From Collinsella tanakaei YIT 12063 (GTDB lineage: Bacteria > Actinomycetota > Coriobacteriia > Coriobacteriales > Coriobacteriaceae), in the NCBI RefSeq assembly GCF_000225705.1, contig NZ_JH126469.1, positions 141,790-205,789 of the forward strand: a DNA stretch of 64,000 nucleotides, read 5' to 3'. Of this stretch, positions 17,359 through 25,705 are shown piece by piece (the first letter of the stretch is position 1; each line of letters starts with the position of its first letter). Made by a program: the position numbers and the translations under genes. The notes below the pieces were generated by a model. The model saw nothing but the letters and a program-made list of their open reading frames with translations. It was not told where the DNA came from and did no database searches.

Positions 17359-17396
17359 ACTAGTTATAACTAGTAAAAATACGAGTTGTAATTAGT
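17359..17396 (+). promoter_or_regulatory. Twin palindromic operator-like sites upstream of the AAA/DUF4143 gene
   Basis: A perfect 16-base palindrome, ACTAGTTATAACTAGT, lies at 17359-17374. A degenerate second copy, ACGAGTTGTAATTAGT, lies at 17381-17396, with centres 22 bases apart (about two helical turns). The CTCGTCCA motif lies just upstream at 17346-17353, and the start codon is 27 bases downstream. TATAAC inside the first palindrome may double as a -10 box, so a protein bound here would block transcription. Confidence 0.65.
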
Positions 17397-17422
17397 AAAG
17401 CTATGTATGCAGAGGTGAGAGC

Positions 17423-18616
17423 ATGTATCAAAGGAATCAGGTTTCCACCCTTGTTCAGCGCCTTGTCGAAGATACTGTCTGGACGATGCAGATCATCGTT
17501 GTTCCCAGGCAAACAGGAAAAAGCACGATGATCGCTCAGGCGCTTAGCGCTGCCGACGTCATTTCGCATTATGTTAGTGCTGATGACGCTGCCAACCCAA
17601 ACGAGTCGTGGATTGAGCGCGAGTGGCAAGTTGCGAGGGGAATGACGCGCAACGGTTCGAGGAAGGTGGTTCTGTGCATTGACGAGGTCCAGAAGGTCTC
17701 GGGTTGGGCTCGACAGGTGAAATCTCTTTTCGATCGCGACAGGATGAACGGAACGCCTGTCCGCGCCGTTCTAAGCGGCTCATCGTCCCTGCTTCTTCAT
17801 AAGGGCTTGGAAGATTCCCTTATGGGTAGATTCGAGCTTATCCATTCTCCGCATTGGAGCTATGCGGAATGCAGGGATGCCTTTGGATTTTCGCTTGATC
17901 AGTTTCTGTACTTTGGTGGCTATCTGGGTGCGGCGGCGCTTGTCGCGGACAAGCAGCGTTGGAAGGCGTACGTTCGCGATGCGATAGCGGAGCCTACAAT
18001 TTCCAAGGATGTTCTGGAGATGGAGGACGTGCGCAAGCCCGCCCTTATGCGCGCGTTGTTTAGGCTTGGCTGTGCGTATTCGGGCCAAGAGCTTTCGTAC
18101 ACAAAAATACTGGGTCAGCTTCAGGATCGGGGCAACACCATAACAGTGGCGCATTGCCTGGACTTGCTGGGAAAAGCGGGTATGCTCTCCGCCCTTCCTA
18201 AGTTTTCGGATAAGGAAGTGGCAAAACGCCGTAGCTCCCCTCGACTTATGGTGCATAACACGTTCCTCATGACGGCGATGTCCGATAGGGGTCCTGAGGA
18301 ATTCCTTGCACGAGGGGACCTTCGCGGTCATTTGGTTGAGTCTGCTGTCGGTGCTTATCTCATTGCGCGCTCTGAATGCGAGGGCTTTGAGGTTATGTGG
18401 TGGCGCGAGGGCAATAAAGAAGTCGACTTTGTTATTCGCAGCGAATCCGCTCTTACCGCTATTGAGGTCAAGGGCGGTGCGGAGTCTGGGCAGAGTGGCA
18501 TGGCGTCGTTTCTCGATGAGCATCCAGAAGCAAAAAGACTGGTTGTGGGAGGTGCGGACGCTGGCGCGTGTACGGTCGAAGAATCTCTCGCGGGCGATGT
18601 GGAGCTGTTCTACTAG
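17423..18616 (+). CDS. AAA-family ATPase with C-terminal DUF4143 domain
   Basis: A 397-residue protein of the widespread AAA_14-DUF4143 type. The Walker A region reads VPRQTGKST (residues 27-35), where the family usually has GPRQVGKTT. The Walker B is VVLCIDEVQ. A sensor-like VLSGSSSLLL and GRFELIHSPHWSYAE follow. The C-terminal half contains the DUF4143 nuclease-like signature VMWWREGNKEVDFVIR...TAIEVKGG. The cellular role of these proteins is not established. The first Gly of the P-loop is replaced by Val, which may matter for ATP binding. It is a single-gene unit with twin palindromes upstream and a very strong terminator downstream, consistent with autonomous, possibly self-regulated expression. 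Confidence 0.9.
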   Translation: MYQRNQVSTLVQRLVEDTVWTMQIIVVPRQTGKSTMIAQALSAADVISHYVSADDAANPNESWIEREWQVARGMTRNGSRKVVLCIDEVQKVSGWARQVKSLFDRDRMNGTPVRAVLSGSSSLLLHKGLEDSLMGRFELIHSPHWSYAECRDAFGFSLDQFLYFGGYLGAAALVADKQRWKAYVRDAIAEPTISKDVLEMEDVRKPALMRALFRLGCAYSGQELSYTKILGQLQDRGNTITVAHCLDLLGKAGMLSALPKFSDKEVAKRRSSPRLMVHNTFLMTAMSDRGPEEFLARGDLRGHLVESAVGAYLIARSECEGFEVMWWREGNKEVDFVIRSESALTAIEVKGGAESGQSGMASFLDEHPEAKRLVVGGADAGACTVEESLAGDVELFY

Positions 18617-18655
18617 AGTCGTTTCATTTGTTTGGCATCCTTGTGTTTTGCTAGA

Positions 18656-18700
18656 CAGATCCACCCGTATGCGAATAGGCATACGGGTGGATCTGTTTTT
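18656..18700 (+). terminator. Strong intrinsic terminator of the AAA/DUF4143 gene
   Basis: A perfect 16-base stem: CAGATCCACCCGTATG pairs with CATACGGGTGGATCTG around an eight-base loop, followed by TTTTT. Confidence 0.95.
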
Positions 18701-19056
18701 GAGTCGCCTGCGCGCACGGTAGAGGTTCCTCGTCCAAAAACTGCACGGGGGACGCGTGCGACAGTGGGAACAAATCTGCAGGTAAAAATGGCACCCAAGC
18801 AGGAGCTTTATTCAAATGCAGCGCCGTTGGTCGGTGAATTGCATCCGTTCATTTTAGCGGCGTTTCCTCCAATCGGTTTGCCCCGCGCCGCCCGTCCGGC
18901 TCCCCGTATTGTTCAACTCAACGAGCGCGCACGGTCGCGCGAGAGGGGAGGGGCAAGCCGGTACGGGCTCGCTCCCCGCGAAGGGGGAGGCCATACGGCG
19001 GCCCCAAAGGCTAGGGACGAAGGTACACGTCCCAAAACTACGAAAGGAGGAGTGAT
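18701..19056 (+). other. Intergenic leader region before the amino-acid permease
   Basis: About 355 bases without a convincing gene. CTCGTCCA followed by AAAAA lies at 18729-18740. Several small GC-rich hairpins can form in the distal half, for example GGGACG (19014-19019) with CGTCCC (19028-19033), just before the ribosome site GAAAGGAGG. A long 5' leader of the permease transcript is possible; I recognise no known riboswitch in it. Confidence 0.45.
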
Positions 19057-20511
19057 ATGGCGGATACGACTGCAGACCAGGGCGGAATGAAGAAAACACT
19101 GTCGCTCTGGAACTTCTTCACCATCGGCTTCGGCGCGATCATCGGCACCGGTTGGGTGCTTCAGGTCGGCGACTGGATGGTCGTCGGTGGCGGCCCCGTT
19201 CCCGCAATGATCGCGTTCCTCATCGGAGCCATCTTCCTGGTTCCCATCGGAGCAGTGTTCGGCGAGCTCACGGCTGCCATTCCCATCTCGGGCGGCATCG
19301 TTGAGTACGTTGACCGCACCTTTGGCCGCGTTCCTTCCTATATCACCGGTTGGTTCCTGGCTCTGGGTAACGGCATCCTGTGCCCGTGGGAGGCTATCGC
19401 CATCTCCACCCTGCTGTCCGATATGTTCGGCACCATCCCCGGCCTCGAGTGGCTTCGCGCTTTCGAGCTCTATGAGATCCTGGGTGCCAAGGTCTACCTG
19501 TTCCCCACGATCATCTCTCTGGGATTTGCTGCCTACGTTATCTTCTTGAACTTCCGCGGCGCATCCTCTGCTGCTAAGCTCCAGGCCTTCCTTACCAAGG
19601 CGCTGCTGTGCGGCATGCTGCTGGCTATGGGCATCTCCATCTTTACCGGCTCCCCGGCGAACGCCCTTTCCGATGGCCAGGTCTTCTCCCAGGTCACCGG
19701 CGCCGGCGGCGGCGTAGCGGCGACGGGTGCCGACAACATCTTTGGCGGTATCCTCTCCGTCCTGCTGCTGACCCCCTTCTTCTACGCTGGCTTCGATACC
19801 ATTCCCCAGCAGGCAGAAGAGGCGGCCGAGGGCCTCAACTGGAACAAGTTTGGCAAGATCATCTCCCTCGCCCTGCTTGCTTCCGGCGGCTTCTACATGG
19901 TCTGCATCTACTCTTTCGGCACCATCCTGCCCTGGCACACCTTCGTCGAGTCTCCTGTGCCCGCGCTGGCCTGCCTCAAGGACATCAACTTCATCTTCTA
20001 CATCATCATGCTCTGCATCGCGACGCTTGGCCCCATGGGCCCCATGAACTCCTTCTACGGAGCCACGAGCCGCATCATGCTCGCCATGGGTCGCAAGGGC
20101 CAGCTGCCCGAGAAGTTCGCTGAGGTTGATCCCAAGTCCGGCGCTCCCAAGCTTGCTTGCATCGTCCTCGCTGCCATCACCCTGGTTGGTCCTTTCATGG
20201 GCAAGAACATGCTCATCCCGCTGACCAAGGTCTCCGCTCTGGCGTTCATCTTCTCCTGCACCATGGTTGCCCTTGCGTGCCTCAAGATGCGCTTCACCGA
20301 GCCCGACCTGCCCCGTCCCTACAAGGTCCCCGGTGGCAAGTTCGGTATCGGCCTGGCTATCGCCGCTGGTCTGATCATCATCGCCCTGATCGTCCTTCCC
20401 ATCACCGCCGAGTCCCTCGACCTCACCGGTTGGATCATCGTTCTCGGTTGGCTCGCCCTTGGCATGGTGCTCATGTTCATCACCAACGCCCGTGCCAAGG
20501 CGAAGGCATAG
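19057..20511 (+). CDS. APC-family amino acid permease
   Basis: A 484-residue integral membrane protein with about twelve hydrophobic segments. It has the APC signature in the first segment (FFTIGFGAIIGTGWVLQVGDW) and the conserved region TPFFYAGFDTIPQQAEEAAEG at residues about 233-253. It should import or exchange an amino acid or a related amine across the inner membrane; the substrate is not readable. The start ATG follows GAAAGGAGGAGTGAT, a strong ribosome site. Codon use is strongly biased, like nifJ and arcC. An amidohydrolase gene follows 177 bases later in the same direction, and the shared terminator comes only after that gene, so the two probably work together. Confidence 0.92.
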   Translation: MADTTADQGGMKKTLSLWNFFTIGFGAIIGTGWVLQVGDWMVVGGGPVPAMIAFLIGAIFLVPIGAVFGELTAAIPISGGIVEYVDRTFGRVPSYITGWFLALGNGILCPWEAIAISTLLSDMFGTIPGLEWLRAFELYEILGAKVYLFPTIISLGFAAYVIFLNFRGASSAAKLQAFLTKALLCGMLLAMGISIFTGSPANALSDGQVFSQVTGAGGGVAATGADNIFGGILSVLLLTPFFYAGFDTIPQQAEEAAEGLNWNKFGKIISLALLASGGFYMVCIYSFGTILPWHTFVESPVPALACLKDINFIFYIIMLCIATLGPMGPMNSFYGATSRIMLAMGRKGQLPEKFAEVDPKSGAPKLACIVLAAITLVGPFMGKNMLIPLTKVSALAFIFSCTMVALACLKMRFTEPDLPRPYKVPGGKFGIGLAIAAGLIIIALIVLPITAESLDLTGWIIVLGWLALGMVLMFITNARAKAKA

Positions 20512-20688
20512 CAACTGTCTAGCTGGTAGCTATGCTGCGCGGTCGCCGGCTTATCGCCGCAGCGCCGCACCCTGCCCGCGTCCATACGCATGCGCTCGGA
20601 CGCATCTGTAGGCTATCTTGCGAAGGGCCGCTCTTACCCAACATATGCGGCCCCTCGCTTCCGTGATTTGGATCCATAAGGAGGAACC

Positions 20689-21966
20689 ATGTCCACTAAG
20701 TTTGCAATCGTTGGCGGTAAGCTCATCGACGGCACCGGTGCCGATCCGGTCGAGAACTCCCTCGTCCTCGTTGACGAGAACGGTAAGATCGAGTACGCCG
20801 GCGCTATGCAGGACGTGCCCGAGGGCGCCCAGGTTATCGACGCCGCCGGCAAGACCGTTATGCCCGGCCTGATCGACACCCATCTGCACTTCTCCGGCAA
20901 CCTCACCGACGATGACACCGACTGGGTCATGCAGCCGCTGCTCGAGAAGCAGGCCGTCGCCGTCAAGCAGGCTTACGACTGCCTCACCCACGGCCTCACC
21001 ACCGTCTGCGAGATCGGCCGCTTCGGCATCCAGGTTCGCGACTGCATCGAGAAGGGCGTCTTCAAGGGCCCGCGCGTTCTTGCTACCGGCCTGGGCTTCT
21101 GCCGCGTCGCCGGCCATGGTGACTCCCATCACTGCAGCCAGCTCGAGAACAAGAACTCCCACCCCTGGGGCGACCAGGTCGACGGTCCGTGGGATCTGCG
21201 CAAGGCCGTTCGCCGTCGCCTGCGCGAGAACCCCGACGCCATCAAGATCTGGGCTACCGGCGGCGGCATCTGGCGCTGGGACTCCGGTCGCGACCAGCAC
21301 TACTGCGCTGAGGAGATCAAGGCCGTCATCGACGAGGCCAAGATGGTGGGCATCCCGGTGTGGAGCCACTGCTACAACAACCACGCCGCCGCTTACGATT
21401 CCGTCCGCTTTGGCTGCGAGCAGCTGATCCACGGCTTCGATATCGACGAGCGCACCATGGACCTCATGGCAGAGCAGGGCACCTTCTTCACCCCGACGAT
21501 CGCCTTCCTGCCCACCTGGTACTCCACCTATCCGCCCGTCTACGTCCCCGAGCTGCATGACAAGTACGAGGGCACCCTGGTCGAGAAGGAGCTGCAGCGC
21601 AACTACGACTGCCTGCGCGAGGCCAAGAAGCGCGGCGTCGTGATGACCATCGGTTCCGACTCCTTCTCCTTCGTCACCCCGTACGGCACCTGCTCCATCG
21701 AGGAGATGTACGAGTTCGTCGACAAGATCGGCTTCACCCCTGTTGAGACCATCACCTGCGCCACCCTCAACGGCGCCAAGATGTGCCACATCGAGGACGA
21801 GACCGGCTCCCTCGAGGTTGGCAAGTGCGCCGACCTGCTGGTTGTCAACGGCGACGTCGCTGCCGACATCCACACCCTCAACGTTGACAACATGGACGTC
21901 ATCATGAAGGACGGCTGGATCGTCGATCCCGGCACCTTCGGCGAGGGCAACAAGTACTCCGAGTAG
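20689..21966 (+). CDS. Metal-dependent amidohydrolase (imidazolonepropionase/prolidase-like)
   Basis: A 425-residue amidohydrolase-superfamily enzyme with all the binuclear-site residues: HLH (His65, His67), a probable carboxylated Lys186 (AIKIWATGG), His227 (VWSHCYN), His248 (LIHGFDI) and Asp324 (GSDSF). The N-terminal small domain and C-terminal GKCADLLVVNGD are typical. Relatives hydrolyse Xaa-Pro dipeptides, N-acyl amino acids or cyclic amides; the substrate is not set by sequence here. It lacks a signal peptide, so it is cytoplasmic. The start ATG follows AAGGAGGAACC. It lies after an APC permease, suggesting uptake and then hydrolysis of a small amide or dipeptide. A 12-base-stem terminator closes the unit. 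Confidence 0.9.
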   Translation: MSTKFAIVGGKLIDGTGADPVENSLVLVDENGKIEYAGAMQDVPEGAQVIDAAGKTVMPGLIDTHLHFSGNLTDDDTDWVMQPLLEKQAVAVKQAYDCLTHGLTTVCEIGRFGIQVRDCIEKGVFKGPRVLATGLGFCRVAGHGDSHHCSQLENKNSHPWGDQVDGPWDLRKAVRRRLRENPDAIKIWATGGGIWRWDSGRDQHYCAEEIKAVIDEAKMVGIPVWSHCYNNHAAAYDSVRFGCEQLIHGFDIDERTMDLMAEQGTFFTPTIAFLPTWYSTYPPVYVPELHDKYEGTLVEKELQRNYDCLREAKKRGVVMTIGSDSFSFVTPYGTCSIEEMYEFVDKIGFTPVETITCATLNGAKMCHIEDETGSLEVGKCADLLVVNGDVAADIHTLNVDNMDVIMKDGWIVDPGTFGEGNKYSE

Positions 21967-22008
21967 CACCTCCTCCAAGCTACGCTAACCTTACCAACTC
22001 CCTCATCG

Positions 22009-22046
22009 GGACCCCGGCGGAACTCCAGCCCGCCGGGGTCCTTTTT
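22009..22046 (+). terminator. Intrinsic terminator of the permease/amidohydrolase unit
   Basis: A perfect 12-base stem, GGACCCCGGCGG with CCGCCGGGGTCC, a nine-base loop, then TTTTT. Confidence 0.95.
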
Positions 22047-22241
22047 GATGGAGCTCAAGGGGGTTCGCGGTTGGCCCCCGGGGGTTGCATGGCCGCACGG
22101 TTCACCGATGGGTAGGCGCGCGGTCCGGCAACCTTTTCAGGTGGAGCCGCCGAGCGGCGGAAGCCGTCTCATTTCACGCGTTAGCCTCCAGCGGGGAGGG
22201 GCATAATCAAAGACAGCTGTCACCTTCTAGAAAGGTTCTCT

Positions 22242-23156
22242 ATGCCCGCTTTGATTACCCACCATCTCTTCGGCGAAGAGAGCATCGATCGTCTGCCCGC
22301 CGGCATTATCAACACGGACGAGGAGCGCTGTGCGTTCCTGCTGGCCAACCAAGGACCGGATCCGTTCTTCTTCCGCGTCCGCACCCTTAAGATGCGCGAC
22401 TGCATGGGCCTGGCCCAGCGCATGCACCGTTGCCGCATGTCCCGTCAGTTCACGGCGCTTCGCGACGGTGTAAGCCGCCTCAACAAGCATGACGCCGCCC
22501 TGGGCCGCGCCTTCGTGCTGGGCCTGCTGTCCCACTACGCGCTCGACCGCAACGCGCATCCCTTTGTCTACGATCAGCAGTGGGGCATCATGGAGGCGGA
22601 CCCCACCCTGGCGGATCAGGGAAACCACGTCCACGCCGTCATAGAGAGCGACCTGGACATCCTCATGCTGCAGCTCAAGCGCGACCACGCCACGGTCCTC
22701 GATTACCCGCCGGAGAGCGAGATCGTCACCACTGAGCGCATCAACAAGGTCGCCGGCGTGCTGATGAGCCACATGGCACGCACCGTCTACGATCTGGAGA
22801 TAGGGGCGAACGAGTACGGCGGCGCCGTCGCGGACATGAAGCTTGCCTACCGTGCTATCGAGCCCGCTGGCTCGCCCATCTCGCAGGTGCACGCTATGTT
22901 TACCAGTCTGGCGCACCCCGTCACGGTGGAGCTTCCGCGCCGCGCCGGCAACCTGGACCACCTCATGTGGACCAATCCCTTCAGCCAGGCGCAGTCTGAC
23001 GAGTCCTTCCCGGATATCTTCAACCGCGCGCTGGACGACTACTCCATCGCCGCCGCCCGCTTTATCGAGGGCGTCGCCATGGACGATGTCACCGGTCACG
23101 TCAACTACTCCGGCCGTCCCTTGGACGTGGACGAGGAGTTCGACCGCGAGGAATAA
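22242..23156 (+). CDS. Zinc-dependent phospholipase C-fold protein
   Basis: A 304-residue protein with the helical zinc-PLC pattern: ITHHLFGEE at the N-terminus, NQGPDPFFF, LGLLSHYALDRNAHPFVYD and HVHAVIESDLD. These carry His and Asp residues spaced as in the three-zinc site of Bacillus-type phospholipase C. No signal peptide is seen, unlike the secreted enzymes, so it probably acts in the cytoplasm on an unknown phosphodiester or phospholipid. Its length suits the short intracellular members of the family common in Firmicutes and Coriobacteria. The start ATG 22242 follows AGAAAGGTTC. It is a single gene with a hairpin after it. Confidence 0.85.
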   Translation: MPALITHHLFGEESIDRLPAGIINTDEERCAFLLANQGPDPFFFRVRTLKMRDCMGLAQRMHRCRMSRQFTALRDGVSRLNKHDAALGRAFVLGLLSHYALDRNAHPFVYDQQWGIMEADPTLADQGNHVHAVIESDLDILMLQLKRDHATVLDYPPESEIVTTERINKVAGVLMSHMARTVYDLEIGANEYGGAVADMKLAYRAIEPAGSPISQVHAMFTSLAHPVTVELPRRAGNLDHLMWTNPFSQAQSDESFPDIFNRALDDYSIAAARFIEGVAMDDVTGHVNYSGRPLDVDEEFDREE

Positions 23157-23200
23157 GCTTTTTGGACTTCTGACTGAATGCTTCTGTCATTGGTTTGCGC

Positions 23201-23230
23201 AAGCGGCTCGGGCTTATTCTCGGGCCGCTT
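23201..23230 (+). terminator. Hairpin after the Zn-phospholipase-like gene
   Basis: AAGCGGC pairs with GCCGCTT across a 16-base loop, followed by CATTTATG. It is a modest terminator candidate. Confidence 0.55.
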
Positions 23231-23405
23231 CATTTATGCTGAACCCACGGGCTATACCGTTCATTTTATGCATGCAAAATCGGTAAACCTCGTCCCGCCC
23301 ATCGAAGATGTGGCATCGCCTGTCGGATGGGTGCCCGGTGATCAAGCGCCCTTTTGTACAATGGGGGAGCAAGCATAAAGGAGAAGAGAGAGAAAGCAGG
23401 GCCGA

Positions 23406-24815
23406 GTGGATAACCAGCCTCGCGTGTTCCATAAATCGGCGTCGCGCAACATGACCAGGACATTGCGAAATGCCCAGCGCGTCGCAACAATTCTCTTGGG
23501 ACTGTGCGTCCCCTTTTTATTGATTCTCCTGGTTTGGGACCTTATGGCAAACCCCAGCCCGGTACCCGCGGTTGTCACCATCGCTGGCCTGGTTATGCTG
23601 TGCTTCTTCTTTAGCTACGTGTTCGTGGTTCCCGATGACCTTACCTCTAGCGCAACGGACCGCACGCTTAGCATCGCGTCCAAGATCTTTGTGCACACGC
23701 GCAAGGGCATGACGCCGGACGCCGCCATGGGCGCCTGCCAGATCATCTTGCCGGAGACGCTGGCGTCCGCCATGTGCATCACCGACGGCAAGCAGGTGCT
23801 GGCAAGCTGGGGCGAGGGGTGCGAGCGCTATCCCACCGGCCAGCCCGTGGTGCTGGATACCACGCTCAACGTGGTCTCGTCCAAGGTGATGAGCGTGTTC
23901 TCACGCGACGCCAACGACACGCGGGAGCGCGAGTTCTTCCCCCGTCTACGCGCGGGCATCGTGGCGCCGCTTACGGTGCGCGACCGCTGCGTGGGCACGC
24001 TGGAGCTTTACTACCCGCGCTTCAGCAACATCGACATGCGCCAGACCGCGCTGGCAACGGGCTTTGCGGACCTTATCTCTACGCAGCTGGCAAGTTTTGA
24101 GCTCGAGCGCCAGTCCGAGGTCTCGGCCCGCGTGGAGCTGCGAGCGCTGCAGTCGCAGGTGGATCCGCATTTCCTCTTCAACACCATCGGCACCATCGTG
24201 TCGCTGGTGCGCACCGAGCCCGAGAAAGCGCGCTCGCTGCTTATCGACTTTTCCAACTACTACCGCCAAACGCTGTCTGATTCCGAGAGCCTCACCACGC
24301 TTGAGCGCGAGGTGGAGCAGGGCATTCGCTACATCAACCTCATGCAGGCGCGCTATGGCGAGGGGCGCCTTAAGGTGGAGACGCGCATCGATCCGGATAC
24401 GGTGGAGTGCAAGGTGCCGCCCTTCATCTTGCAGCCGCTGCTAGAGAACTGCGTCAAGCACGCCATGCGCGAGGTCGAGCCGCTGTCGATCTTTGTTTTG
24501 TCGCGCACAACCGCCCGGGGCCTGGAGATAGTGGTCGCAGACGACGGCATAGGTATGAGCGAGAAGGTTCAGCAGCACCTGTTTGACCCACCGGAGGCTC
24601 CTCGTCCAGATGAGCCGGAGACCGTGACGGCAGATGGCTCCATCAAGCGCGGGTGCGGCCTTGCGCTCTGCAACGTCTTGATGCGCATCCACTTCTTCTT
24701 TGGTGAGGAATCGGGCATTAAGGTCGAGTCGAAAGAGGGCGAGGGCACCGCGATCACGGTTGCGCTTATTGGCGAGCCGCACGAGCCCGCGCCCGCGCAA
24801 AGCCTGCTGCCCTAG
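23406..24815 (+). CDS. LytS-type sensor histidine kinase (first of two)
   Basis: A 469-residue membrane kinase. Two transmembrane segments lie near residues 28-45 and 56-76, followed by a GAF-like sensor region (residues about 110-235). The His-kinase domain has the phospho-acceptor motif DPHFLFNTIGT (His255) and a HATPase with LQPLLENCVKH and DDGIGMS. It would autophosphorylate and pass phosphate to the LytTR regulator that starts 44 bases downstream. The start is taken as GTG 23406; an ATG at 23451 is an alternative. A TACAAT at 23357-23362 may be the -10 box. The protein is closely similar in layout to the kinase at 28934-30292. The signal is unknown. Confidence 0.9.
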   Translation: MDNQPRVFHKSASRNMTRTLRNAQRVATILLGLCVPFLLILLVWDLMANPSPVPAVVTIAGLVMLCFFFSYVFVVPDDLTSSATDRTLSIASKIFVHTRKGMTPDAAMGACQIILPETLASAMCITDGKQVLASWGEGCERYPTGQPVVLDTTLNVVSSKVMSVFSRDANDTREREFFPRLRAGIVAPLTVRDRCVGTLELYYPRFSNIDMRQTALATGFADLISTQLASFELERQSEVSARVELRALQSQVDPHFLFNTIGTIVSLVRTEPEKARSLLIDFSNYYRQTLSDSESLTTLEREVEQGIRYINLMQARYGEGRLKVETRIDPDTVECKVPPFILQPLLENCVKHAMREVEPLSIFVLSRTTARGLEIVVADDGIGMSEKVQQHLFDPPEAPRPDEPETVTADGSIKRGCGLALCNVLMRIHFFFGEESGIKVESKEGEGTAITVALIGEPHEPAPAQSLLP

Positions 24816-24859
24816 GCAATCAACACGTTCGAGCCCAGCACGTTCGAGAGGGGATAGAC

Positions 24860-25594
24860 ATGAGTGATCAGTGGAGCGTTCTGGTGGTCGATGATGAACC
24901 GCCCATACGCGCAGAGCTTCGCTATTTGCTTGAGCAAGACGAGCGCATTGGCAGAGTGGATGAGGCGGGCGGCGCCACGCAGGCGGTCGAGAAGATCCTG
25001 GGCAGCCGTCCGGACGTGCTGTTTCTAGACATACAGATGCCGGGTACCAGCGGTATCAAGCTGGCAGAGACGCTATCGAACCTCAAGACGCCCCCGGTGG
25101 TGGTGTTTGTAACCGCGTTTGCCGAGTACGCCGCTACGGCCTTTGAGCTCGATGCCGTCGACTACGTGCTCAAGCCGGTGGAGACCAAGCGCCTGGAGAA
25201 GGCGTTGGACAAGGTGGCTACCGCTATGTCGGCCCGCACGCCCGCGCCCGTGGCGGAGCGCGTTATGCGCCTGTCGGTCGAGCGCGGCGGCAAGCGCGCG
25301 TTCATCCCCGTGAGCGACATTGTCTATATAGAGGCCAAGGCGGACTACTCCAGCGTGATCACCGCCGCTGGCAGCTATTTGGTGAACGAGTCTATCTCGT
25401 CTCTCGAACGTCGCCTGGCGCCGCAGGGCTTTATGCGCGTGCACCGCAGCTTTTTGGTGAATCTGGACGATGTACATGATGTCGAGGTGTCGCGTTCCGG
25501 CCTGATGGACCTCAAGGTCGAGCGGGTGGATGCTTCGGTGCCCGTGTCGCGCCGCCGCGCGTCTGAGGTCAAGGTTCGCCTTGGTCTGGCGTAG
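24860..25594 (+). CDS. LytTR-family response regulator (first of two)
   Basis: A 244-residue regulator. The receiver domain has VLVVDDEPPIRAELR, the phospho-acceptor Asp57 (FLDIQMPG) and FVTAFAEYAATAFELDAVDYVLKP. The C-terminal LytTR DNA-binding domain covers about residues 145-244 (DIVYIEAKADYSSVIT, then FMRVHRSFLVNLDDV, ending SVPVSRRRASEVK). It pairs with the kinase immediately upstream. LytTR regulators often control autolysis, cell-surface or competence genes; the targets are not visible. The start ATG follows GAGAGGGG. Confidence 0.94.
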   Translation: MSDQWSVLVVDDEPPIRAELRYLLEQDERIGRVDEAGGATQAVEKILGSRPDVLFLDIQMPGTSGIKLAETLSNLKTPPVVVFVTAFAEYAATAFELDAVDYVLKPVETKRLEKALDKVATAMSARTPAPVAERVMRLSVERGGKRAFIPVSDIVYIEAKADYSSVITAAGSYLVNESISSLERRLAPQGFMRVHRSFLVNLDDVHDVEVSRSGLMDLKVERVDASVPVSRRRASEVKVRLGLA

Positions 25595-25705
25595 ACGTTG
25601 CACCGCCTTTACAGGACGCTGAGCGAAAGCTGATAGTCAGGGACGCGGATGTGCCCTACCATGTCTCGTTATGAATGCGCAGCGTCGCCAAGAGGGGAGC
25701 CATAG

